Of a DNA stretch of 64,000 bases, positions 9,057-16,818 are shown in pieces (the first letter of the stretch is position 1; every line of letters begins with the position of its first letter). This stretch comes from Chitinophaga eiseniae. Its GTDB lineage: Bacteria > Bacteroidota > Bacteroidia > Chitinophagales > Chitinophagaceae. A program made the position numbers and the translations under genes. The DNA lies in NCBI RefSeq assembly GCF_900167135.1, contig NZ_FUWZ01000001.1:186001-250000 (forward strand). The letters run 5' to 3'. The notes under the pieces were generated by a model. That model made no database searches. It saw only the letters and a list, made by a program, of their open reading frames with translations, and was not told where the DNA came from.

Positions 9057-9617
9057 TCAAATTTTTTCCAGGGTGAAGTTCACAGCGGTGGTCAGTCTTT
9101 TCATGGCAATAGCCAGCTGGTTTTCCACTGTTTTAACGGAGAGGTTCAATACGGTAGCTACCTCTTTATAACGCAGCCCGTATTGTTTTACGAGGATGTA
9201 CACCATTTTACATTTAGGGGGAAGCTGTTCGATGGTATGTTCCATTTTGCGGATCATTTCCGCGGAGATCATCAGTTGTTCGGGGTCGCTGTCAAAAGAG
9301 ATTTCCAGTTTATCTTCTTCGGCAATGGCCACCTGCCGGGAAGCAGATTGTTTGCGCATATGATCAATGGCTTTGTTTTTGGCAACGACAAAGAGGTACA
9401 CCTGCGGATTTTTTATGTCCGTCAGTGATTGCCTTTTTTGCCAGCAATGCATAAAAACATCGTTCGTGATTTCTTCCGCCACCTCTTTGGAACGGGTGAG
9501 CGAAAAGGAAAAACGCAGCAGTTTTATAAAAAAATGATTGTAGAAAGCTTTGAAGGCTGTCTGGTCATTGTTCGCTGTGATGTTTTTGAATAGTTCATTG
9601 ATAATACACTGATCCAT
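9057..9617 (-). CDS. ECF-type RNA polymerase sigma-70 factor
   Basis: 186 residues, normal length. Region 2: NHFFIKLLRFSFSLTRSKE and EEITNDVFMHCWQKR. Region 4: PPKCKMVYILVKQYGLRYKE then VATVLNLSVKTVENQLAIAM. It reads leftward, away from the FecR gene at 10134, so sigma and FecR are divergent rather than in the usual tandem order. By position it is the best candidate partner for that FecR and for the SusC/SusD operon at 11.4-16.7 kb. Its stop lies next to the convergent terminator region shared with the SusD gene at 7350. Confidence 0.92.
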   Translation of the reverse strand: MDQCIINELFKNITANNDQTAFKAFYNHFFIKLLRFSFSLTRSKEVAEEITNDVFMHCWQKRQSLTDIKNPQVYLFVVAKNKAIDHMRKQSASRQVAIAEEDKLEISFDSDPEQLMISAEMIRKMEHTIEQLPPKCKMVYILVKQYGLRYKEVATVLNLSVKTVENQLAIAMKRLTTAVNFTLEKI

Positions 9618-10133
9618 CCCTTTTTAAGCCACTGATATTGGTTGCAATAATAGATAACGCAGATTACGCTAAAGTTAACAAAATAATTTATCCGGTAATT
9701 TTTTTTTGCGTTGATGCTTTTTTGGCGAAAACCGATGGTATCTGCGCTCGTATTATCCGGCGGCCGGAGAAACGAACATATCGATGACGCTGCCATGGGG
9801 GTAGTCGCGGTGGATCATATTCGGTAGCTCATCCAGCTGATACAGCCATCCAAAAAGGCAGGGTGATGGTTTCGTAATGAGCAGCGATCTGCCGGGCGGT
9901 CGCCGCCGGCAGCGTGGTGGCGCCAAGGTTGTTTGCCAGCCAGGGGAGACCAAAAACGGATATTTCAAGGACAAGGATATACCTGTACAGTTTGTTCTCC
10001 ATAAGAGACGGGTTAACCTTTACAAATATATTATTAAAAAAATTATCCGGTTGATCTCAAAAAAATGTTAAAAACGCTTTGGGGGTTTTTATTTTTCTTT
10101 TCGACCTTATGGTAAACAGGGAATAAAAAATAA
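9618..10133. other. 516-bp divergent intergenic region with a decayed coding remnant
   Basis: Separates the divergent sigma (9617) and FecR (10134) genes. The middle (about 9750-10002) is GC-richer and carries two overlapping minus-strand frames, 9829-10002 (57 codons beginning MENKLYRYILVLE) and 9753-9974, whose coding-like parts seem to continue each other with a shift near 9850. I do not recognise a family. The ends are AT-rich and probably hold both promoters. Confidence 0.35.
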
Positions 10134-11210
10134 ATGATCGAGCGTAACCGGATAAATACTTTGATGGCCAGGAAGATATCCGGCGAGGCCACCATGGAGG
10201 AATTGAAAGAGCTGGAAATACTGCTGATGCAGTTTCCGGAACTTCAATATGCCTTTACCATTGTGGAAGATATTCAGGCTGTCAACCCCGCCAACGGCTT
10301 TACGTCGGAGGAAGAAAGCCGGCTGGCCAGTGAAGGGCTGGACCGCATGAACCTGTTCCTGCAGCAGTCACAGGATACTGCCGTTGTCAGAAAAATGGCG
10401 CCGTGGAAAGTGATGGCTGGCGTGGCCGCCATGGTAGCGGTGCTGTTGAGCGTATGGGCCTTGTGGCCTGCATCGCCCGACAGGCAGGCTTTCCGCAATG
10501 AAGTAGTTACCAAAACCGGGTCCAAAACCAGCGTGGTACTGCCGGACGGTACCTCGGTAGTACTCAATGCCTGCAGCCGCCTGCAATACGACGCTACCCG
10601 CTTTCTCAACGGGGAAAGAGAAGTGGGCCTTACAGGAGAGGCTTATTTTGATGTAAAACATGATCCGGCACACCCGTTTATTATCCGGACGGGGGCCGTC
10701 AATATCCGGGTATTAGGGACTGTATTTAACGTAAAAGCCTATACAGAGGATGCCACGGTAGAAACCACACTGCTGAGCGGCAAAGTGGAAGTAAGCTTCC
10801 CTGAAAACGGCAACAACCAGAAAGTGGTACAGCTGCAGCCTGATCAGAAACTGGTCATCGCCAATCATAAAAACCAGCCGTTACAGCACCATAAAAAAGC
10901 CAACTTTAGCATTACACCAATAAAGAATATCAATACTGGTACGGCAGACAGTCCGGAAGCGGAGAAACCAACCACCGCCTGGATCAACGACCGGTTCGAT
11001 TTTGATAACGTCACCTTTGAGCAGCTGTCGCACGATCTGGAGCGATGGTACAATGTAACACTGCGGTTTAAAAATGACCGCTACAAAAACGAAGTATTTA
11101 CAGGCGCTTTCCGGAAACAGGGCATCGAAGATGTGTTGCAGGCACTGCAACTGATGTCAGGCTTTCACTACGAAGTGAACACAAAAGAAAATGTCATCTA
11201 TATATGGTAA
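10134..11210 (+). CDS. FecR-type anti-sigma factor
   Basis: 358 residues. The N-terminal domain (about 1-75) is long and helical; a membrane segment lies at about 85-105 (VMAGVAAMVAVLLSVWALW). The FecR domain is at about 118-225 (VVLPDGTSVVLNACSRLQY, GEAYFDVKHDPAHPF, VLGTVFNVKAYTED) and a DUF4974 domain at about 280-358 (FDFDNVTFEQLSHDLERWYN). It senses the periplasmic state of a SusC STN domain and controls an ECF sigma. The downstream SusC (11402) has an STN domain, so FecR and SusC are a logical pair; the matching sigma is divergent at 9057-9617. The 191-bp gap to SusC contains hairpins described separately. Confidence 0.93.
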   Translation: MIERNRINTLMARKISGEATMEELKELEILLMQFPELQYAFTIVEDIQAVNPANGFTSEEESRLASEGLDRMNLFLQQSQDTAVVRKMAPWKVMAGVAAMVAVLLSVWALWPASPDRQAFRNEVVTKTGSKTSVVLPDGTSVVLNACSRLQYDATRFLNGEREVGLTGEAYFDVKHDPAHPFIIRTGAVNIRVLGTVFNVKAYTEDATVETTLLSGKVEVSFPENGNNQKVVQLQPDQKLVIANHKNQPLQHHKKANFSITPIKNINTGTADSPEAEKPTTAWINDRFDFDNVTFEQLSHDLERWYNVTLRFKNDRYKNEVFTGAFRKQGIEDVLQALQLMSGFHYEVNTKENVIYIW

Positions 11211-11230
11211 AAAACGTATCAGGAAATTAA

Positions 11231-11248
11231 GATGCCGGGTGCGGCATC
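11231..11248 (+). other. Hairpin between FecR and SusC genes
   Basis: Perfect 7-bp stem GATGCCG/CGGCATC with a GGTG loop just after the FecR stop, followed about 25 bp later by an ATATTTTTTTG run and a second weaker hairpin at about 11293-11322. It could act as an attenuator that lowers SusC read-through from the FecR transcript; inference only. Confidence 0.4.
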
Positions 11249-11401
11249 AGCTATGACATAGTTATCAGATAATATTTTTTTGCAGGCAGCAAAAAAGGGA
11301 AATGCGGCAACATTCCCCTTTTAAAAATGCTGGCTAAACAATTTAAACCGATTCGAAAGAATCCGGTAATGGCTAATTCTTTAACCTAACGAAACAAATT
11401 T

Positions 11402-14400
11402 ATGAAAAAAAGCTTTTGGTGGCCTTCTGATATTCCCCGGCGGAATATGAGGAAACTGTTAATGCGTATGAAACTAACCTCCGTATTGCTCTGTGCAGGG
11501 TTTTTACAGCTTAGCGCACATGGTTTTTCCCAGGAGCGGCTTACTGTTAATTATAACAATATTAACATTGGAAAGCTCCTGAATGTGATCGGGCAGAAAA
11601 GCGACTACACTTTTGTGTATAAAAATGCCAGCATCCCCGACCGGAAGATCTCTATTGCCATGAAAGATGCTCCCGTGCGGGACATCCTGGACAAGGCACT
11701 GGAAGGTACCTCGCTGGGATATAAGATCATGAAAGACAATCTGATCGTGATCCTGGAAGCCGGTGAAACGGTGCAAAACGTTCCCATCAAAGGCCGTATC
11801 ACTGACGAAGCGGGCAACCCGCTGATAGGGGTGACCGTACTGGTAAAAGGTACTACCTCCGGTGCTAAAACAGACGCCGAAGGCCGGTTTAAGATGGAAG
11901 TCCCCGAAAATGCCATTATCGAATTCTCGTATGTAGGGTACGAGCCGCAACAAATGAAAGCCCATAACGGCGCTTCCTTCAATATAGCCCTGAAAGCCAA
12001 TTCCAGCGGCCTGAACGAGGTGGTGGTGGTAGGTTATGGCAAACAGAAAAGAGTGAACCTCAGCGGCGCGGTAGACGCCATTTCCGGCAAGGAACTGGAG
12101 AGCCGTCCTATCGCCAATATCAATAACGGTTTACAGGGCCTGCTGCCTAACCTGAATATCACCAACGATAACGGTCGCGTATCTTCCGCTTCCAAATTCA
12201 ATATCCGCGGTGTAACCTCCATCAACGGCGGCGATCCGTTTATCCTGGTGGATAACATCCCCTTCACCAGCGAGGAGGTGTCCCGCCTTAACCCTGCCGA
12301 CGTGGAAAGCATCACCGTTCTGAAAGATGCTGCTTCCGCCGCTATCTATGGCGCCCGTGCCGCCTTCGGCGTAGTGCTTATTACCACCAAATCCGGTAAA
12401 GACGGCCGCCTCATCATCAACGCCAACACCAACTACGCAGTACGTACCCTCGGACTGGTACCTAAAATTGTGACCGATCCGCTGACCACCATGGAATACA
12501 AACACGATGCAGCCACCCCGCTGTACGATCTGTATCCCGCTGCTGAAAGGGCTTACGCACAAAGACTGAAAAACGATCCTTCCCTGCCTAACGTTATTGT
12601 CAACCCGACCGATAAAAACAAGTGGAGCTACTACGGTAGCACCGACTGGCTGCATGAGGTATACCAGAAATCAGCTCCCGCATACAACGCCAACGTCAGC
12701 ATTTCCCGCGGCGATGAGAAACTGAACTACTATTTCTCTGCCGATTACTATTCACAGGATGGTATGCTGCGTTATAATCCGGACAAATACGATCGTTATA
12801 ATCTGCGCGCCAAAGCCACCTACACGTTTAATGACCGTGTTAAAATAGGTAGCAACACCATGTACACCAATACCACGTACGCGCAGCCGTCCAGCACCAT
12901 GGATTACCTGTTTTTCCACAACTCCAACCGTACGCCGGCACTCAGCGTGCCACGTAACCCGGACGGTACCTGGACTTCCGACGGTGCCGCCCTGCTGGGC
13001 AACCTGCAAAGCGGCGGCCGCTCCAAAGACACCTGGAGTGAGTTCATGACCACCCTCAACGCGGAAGTGGGCATCATCAAAGACATGTGGACCCTGAAAG
13101 GCGATGCGACCTTCCGCAGAGGCAACCAGACCGGTAACACCTACGTGCTGCCGGTAGCCTACCGCACCGGTCCGGACCAGCCGTTCCTGTATACCAACGG
13201 CAACAAATCATCTGCCTCCAATCTTAGCCAGGCCGTGAAGTATAACGTGTATAACATCTATACCGACTTCCATAAAACCTTCAACAAAAAACACTATGTA
13301 GGGGCGCTGCTTGGATTTAACCAGGAATATCATTTCTTTGATAAGTTCAACGTAAAAAGGCTGGACCTGATCAGCACCCAGTATCCTACTTCCCAGCTGG
13401 CCACCGGTAATATTACCCAGGCCCAGCAAATTGAAGACTGGGCTGTAAGAGGTATTTACTACCGCCTGAACTATATCTTCGATGATAAATATATTGTGGA
13501 AGTAAACGGCCGTAACGACGGCTCCTCCCGCTTCCGCACCGACCACCGCTGGGGCTTTTTCCCTTCCGGCTCCCTCGCCTGGGTGGTGTCTAAAGAAAAT
13601 TTCTTCCGTGGTGTTAAAGACCGCTTAGGTATCGATGTGTTGAAACTCCGTGGCTCCTATGGTTCCCTGGGAGATCAGCAGTGGGACGCCTACGGTTATA
13701 TGGAGCGGATGAAAACCAATAACATCAACTCCGTCCTCAACGGGCAAATACCAATCGGCGTATTCTCTCCGGCTCCGGTAACCGCTACCTATACCTGGCA
13801 GACGGTTAAGACGATCAACGGCGGTATCGACATTTCTGTGCTGAAAGAAAAATTATCGTTCAGCTATGACCGCTATGTACGCTATACCAACGGTATGTTC
13901 GCCAAAAGCCAGGAACTGCCGGCCGTTTTCGGTGCAGACGCTCCAAGGACCAACTCCGCTGACCTGAAAACCAAAGGGTGGGAAATGACCCTGTTCTGGC
14001 GCGATCAGTTTAAAATCGGCAGCGACGATTTCAGTTACGGCGTAAAACTCCTCCTGGCCGACAGCCGCTCTTTCATTACCCGTTACACCAACCCCACAGG
14101 TACCCTCGCCAACTATGACAACGGCGATATCACCAGGCGGAACTATTATAACGGTCAGGAAATCGGCGATATCTGGGGACTGGAAACAGAGGGTTTCTTC
14201 CAGAATGCAGAAGAACTGAAGTCACACCCGAACCAGGCGAAAGTAGGTTCAGACGACCAGCAGTACCTGTTCTACGTAGGCGACCTGAAATTCAGGGACC
14301 TCAACGGCGACGGTGTGATCGATTATGGTGACAACACCGTTTCCAACCCCGGCGATCGCAGGATCATCGGTAACAGCGCTCCCCGCCTGCCTTACAGCAT

Positions 14401-14869
14401 CGATCTGACAGCTTCCTATAAAGGATTTGACTTCCGTGCGCTGATACAGGGTATCGGTAAAAGAGACTGGTATCCGGGCGCCGGCAACCACTACTTCTGG
14501 GGCGTATATGCGCAGCCGTGGACAAACGTACAAGTGCATAATATGGACAGATGGACACCGGAAACACCCAATGGCTACTTCCCCCGCCTGAAATCCTATA
14601 TCGCGGAAGATGCTACCGAACTGGGTGCGCCACAGACAAGGTATCTGCAGAATGCAGCCTACACCCGTCTGAAGAACGTAACGCTGGGGTACACCCTGCC
14701 GAAGTCTCTCACCGGAAGAGCGAAGATCAACCGTTTACGCATCTACGTAGCGGCGGAAAACATCTTCACCATCTCCCACCTGAAAGCCAATATTGATCCG
14801 GAAGGCCTGGACGGGTCGGTATATCCTTACCAGAAAACGTATTCGTGCGGATTGAACCTGAACTTTTAA
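11402..14869 (+). CDS. SusC/RagA-type TonB-linked outer membrane receptor with STN domain
   Basis: 1155 residues from ATG 11402; internal Met codons near residue 16 or 23 are possible starts because the signal peptide proper begins at MKLTSVLLCAGFLQLSAHG. An STN domain (about 45-120: VNYNNINIGKLLNVIGQ, DYTFVYKNASIPD) precedes the carboxypeptidase-regulatory-like domain (about 125-205), the plug (about 210-330: VVVVGYGKQKRVNLSGAV, ILVDNIPFTSEEV, ITVLKDAASAAIYGARA) and the barrel, which ends SCGLNLNF. The STN domain marks it as a transducing receptor that signals through FecR. It is co-directional with the SusD at 14890 (20-bp gap). The neighbouring phosphoesterase suggests, but does not prove, a phosphate-bearing substrate. 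Confidence 0.95.
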   Translation: MKKSFWWPSDIPRRNMRKLLMRMKLTSVLLCAGFLQLSAHGFSQERLTVNYNNINIGKLLNVIGQKSDYTFVYKNASIPDRKISIAMKDAPVRDILDKALEGTSLGYKIMKDNLIVILEAGETVQNVPIKGRITDEAGNPLIGVTVLVKGTTSGAKTDAEGRFKMEVPENAIIEFSYVGYEPQQMKAHNGASFNIALKANSSGLNEVVVVGYGKQKRVNLSGAVDAISGKELESRPIANINNGLQGLLPNLNITNDNGRVSSASKFNIRGVTSINGGDPFILVDNIPFTSEEVSRLNPADVESITVLKDAASAAIYGARAAFGVVLITTKSGKDGRLIINANTNYAVRTLGLVPKIVTDPLTTMEYKHDAATPLYDLYPAAERAYAQRLKNDPSLPNVIVNPTDKNKWSYYGSTDWLHEVYQKSAPAYNANVSISRGDEKLNYYFSADYYSQDGMLRYNPDKYDRYNLRAKATYTFNDRVKIGSNTMYTNTTYAQPSSTMDYLFFHNSNRTPALSVPRNPDGTWTSDGAALLGNLQSGGRSKDTWSEFMTTLNAEVGIIKDMWTLKGDATFRRGNQTGNTYVLPVAYRTGPDQPFLYTNGNKSSASNLSQAVKYNVYNIYTDFHKTFNKKHYVGALLGFNQEYHFFDKFNVKRLDLISTQYPTSQLATGNITQAQQIEDWAVRGIYYRLNYIFDDKYIVEVNGRNDGSSRFRTDHRWGFFPSGSLAWVVSKENFFRGVKDRLGIDVLKLRGSYGSLGDQQWDAYGYMERMKTNNINSVLNGQIPIGVFSPAPVTATYTWQTVKTINGGIDISVLKEKLSFSYDRYVRYTNGMFAKSQELPAVFGADAPRTNSADLKTKGWEMTLFWRDQFKIGSDDFSYGVKLLLADSRSFITRYTNPTGTLANYDNGDITRRNYYNGQEIGDIWGLETEGFFQNAEELKSHPNQAKVGSDDQQYLFYVGDLKFRDLNGDGVIDYGDNTVSNPGDRRIIGNSAPRLPYSIDLTASYKGFDFRALIQGIGKRDWYPGAGNHYFWGVYAQPWTNVQVHNMDRWTPETPNGYFPRLKSYIAEDATELGAPQTRYLQNAAYTRLKNVTLGYTLPKSLTGRAKINRLRIYVAAENIFTISHLKANIDPEGLDGSVYPYQKTYSCGLNLNF

Positions 14870-14889
14870 TTAAAGCAAAAAAGTGCAAC

Positions 14890-16686
14890 ATGAAAAACAA
14901 GAGGCTTATTATACCATTCATTATATTGGGTTGTGCAGCGGTTTCCTGTAATAAGGATTTCCTGCAAAGAATGCCACAGACGGAGATTACACCGGATGCT
15001 TATTTTAAAACGCCGGGCGACCTGCAGACCTACGTAAATGGCTTGTACGACGATAACCTGTCTGCCCCTTATGAAGACAACAACTCAGACAACGTTTCCG
15101 GCAATACTGGCAGCGAAATAGATAAACTGATACACGGCACCCTGGATGCCACCACCGTAGGCGGCTGGGATAACTGGAGGCAGCTGCGTAATATCAACTA
15201 CCTGCTGGACAATGTGCATAAAACACAGGGAGATGCCATAGAGATCAAACACTATACCGGTGTGGCGCGCTATTTCCGTGCCCGCTTTTATGCGAACATG
15301 ATCGCCCGTTATTCCGATGTGCCTTTCTACGGCCATGTGATGAGCGACATCGATCCTGATATGTATAAAGGGCGGGACCCGCGGGCTAACGTAGCGGATT
15401 CGGTACTGGCCGACCTGCAGTTTGCCGTGGATAACATCAAAGCGGATAATAAGGACAACGGTACGCTGGTAAACAAATACACCGCACTGGCGCTGATGTC
15501 CCGCTATTGCCTGTTTGAAGGCACTTTCCGCCGCTATCATCCCGAACTGAAGCTGCAGGGTACTGCTGACGTATGGCTGAAAAAAGCGGCATGGGCTTCC
15601 GAGCAGATCATGGCCAGCAACCGCTATGATATCTATAATACCGGTAAAGGCGGCGCTGATTACCGCGCGCTGTTTGCCAGCACCACCCTGGCCAATAACA
15701 AAGAAGCGATCCAGTGGCGGGATTATCCGCAGAGCCTCGGCAAGGGTAACAATACTCACAGTGTATTGGGCTGGACATGGTCACTCAGCCAGAGCCTGGT
15801 GTACAGCTACCTGATGACCGATGGTACGCCATTCACCTCCCAGCCGGGTTATAACAAGATGGACTATACGACCACCTTTAAGAACCGCGATCCGCGCCTG
15901 GCGGAGACCGTGGCCTATCCCGGTTTCAGCACCACACAGGATAACAATCCCTATGTCGCTAAGCCGAACCTCGGTGGCTATGACCAGCTGAAATTCTATC
16001 CCCGTGATCCGAAACAGCGGCAGGGATGGGACGCTAACTACACAGCGTTGCCGGTATACCGTTATGCAGAGGTATTGCTGAACTACGCCGAAGCCAAAGC
16101 GGAGTTGCTGGAGCTGTCACAGGCAGACCTGGACAAATCCGTGAACCTGCTGCGCCGCCGCGTGCAGATGCCCGACCTGAGCATGGTGGCTGCTAACGGC
16201 AATCCTGACCAGGTGATGAGCAATCAATATAACGTAACCAGCGCCAACAAGGGTGTGATCCTGGAGATCCGCCGCGAGCGCAGGGTGGAGATGGCCTGCG
16301 AAGGACAACGGCTGAACGATATCAACCGCTGGGCTGCCGGCACCCGCCTCAAAGAGGCTCCTGCCGGCATGTATGTGGCCGGAATGGGCGGTATCGATAT
16401 GACCGGCGACGGTGTGGCGGATATTGCTATCCTGCCGAATACGACCGACACCTCTTCCATCGCAGGGCTGCCTGCGGAGGTGAGAGCACGTCTGAGCCGT
16501 TTTTACCTGGTAGACAAAAACGGTGGTCAGAATATCTTCTACCTGGAGAATGGCACCAGCGGTCATATCCTGTTTGCCGCAGACCGCGCAGGACGTACCT
16601 TTACAGAGCCTAAGTTTTACTATCGCCCGATCCCTAAGCAGCAGCTGGTACTGAATAACAAGTTGCAGCAGATCATGGGCTGGTAA
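14890..16686 (+). CDS. SusD/RagB-type nutrient-binding outer membrane lipoprotein
   Basis: 598 residues from ATG 14890, which gives the lipoprotein signal LIIPFIILGCAAVSCNKDFL; the frame also opens upstream at 14845 inside the SusC gene, but that start gives no signal peptide. Family features: QRMPQTEITPDAYFKTPGDL, VARYFRARFYANMIARYSDV, LPVYRYAEVLLNYAEAKAEL and RRERRVEMACEGQRLNDINR, ending in a family-typical RPIPKQQLVLNNK segment. It is the surface lid of the SusC at 11402. It is larger than the other two SusD proteins here, mainly from an insertion before the C-terminus (about 500-560) rich in Gly and Asp. Confidence 0.94.
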   Translation: MKNKRLIIPFIILGCAAVSCNKDFLQRMPQTEITPDAYFKTPGDLQTYVNGLYDDNLSAPYEDNNSDNVSGNTGSEIDKLIHGTLDATTVGGWDNWRQLRNINYLLDNVHKTQGDAIEIKHYTGVARYFRARFYANMIARYSDVPFYGHVMSDIDPDMYKGRDPRANVADSVLADLQFAVDNIKADNKDNGTLVNKYTALALMSRYCLFEGTFRRYHPELKLQGTADVWLKKAAWASEQIMASNRYDIYNTGKGGADYRALFASTTLANNKEAIQWRDYPQSLGKGNNTHSVLGWTWSLSQSLVYSYLMTDGTPFTSQPGYNKMDYTTTFKNRDPRLAETVAYPGFSTTQDNNPYVAKPNLGGYDQLKFYPRDPKQRQGWDANYTALPVYRYAEVLLNYAEAKAELLELSQADLDKSVNLLRRRVQMPDLSMVAANGNPDQVMSNQYNVTSANKGVILEIRRERRVEMACEGQRLNDINRWAAGTRLKEAPAGMYVAGMGGIDMTGDGVADIAILPNTTDTSSIAGLPAEVRARLSRFYLVDKNGGQNIFYLENGTSGHILFAADRAGRTFTEPKFYYRPIPKQQLVLNNKLQQIMGW

Positions 16687-16818
16687 TCACAGATCGTAAA
16701 ACACGAATTACAGATAGCGAATTTTGCGGAAACGCCTGTCAGTCCTTATTGTTTCATATTGACAGGTATCCGCGGTTCGCCATCTGTAGTTCGTATTTTT
16801 TTTATATAAACATTGACA

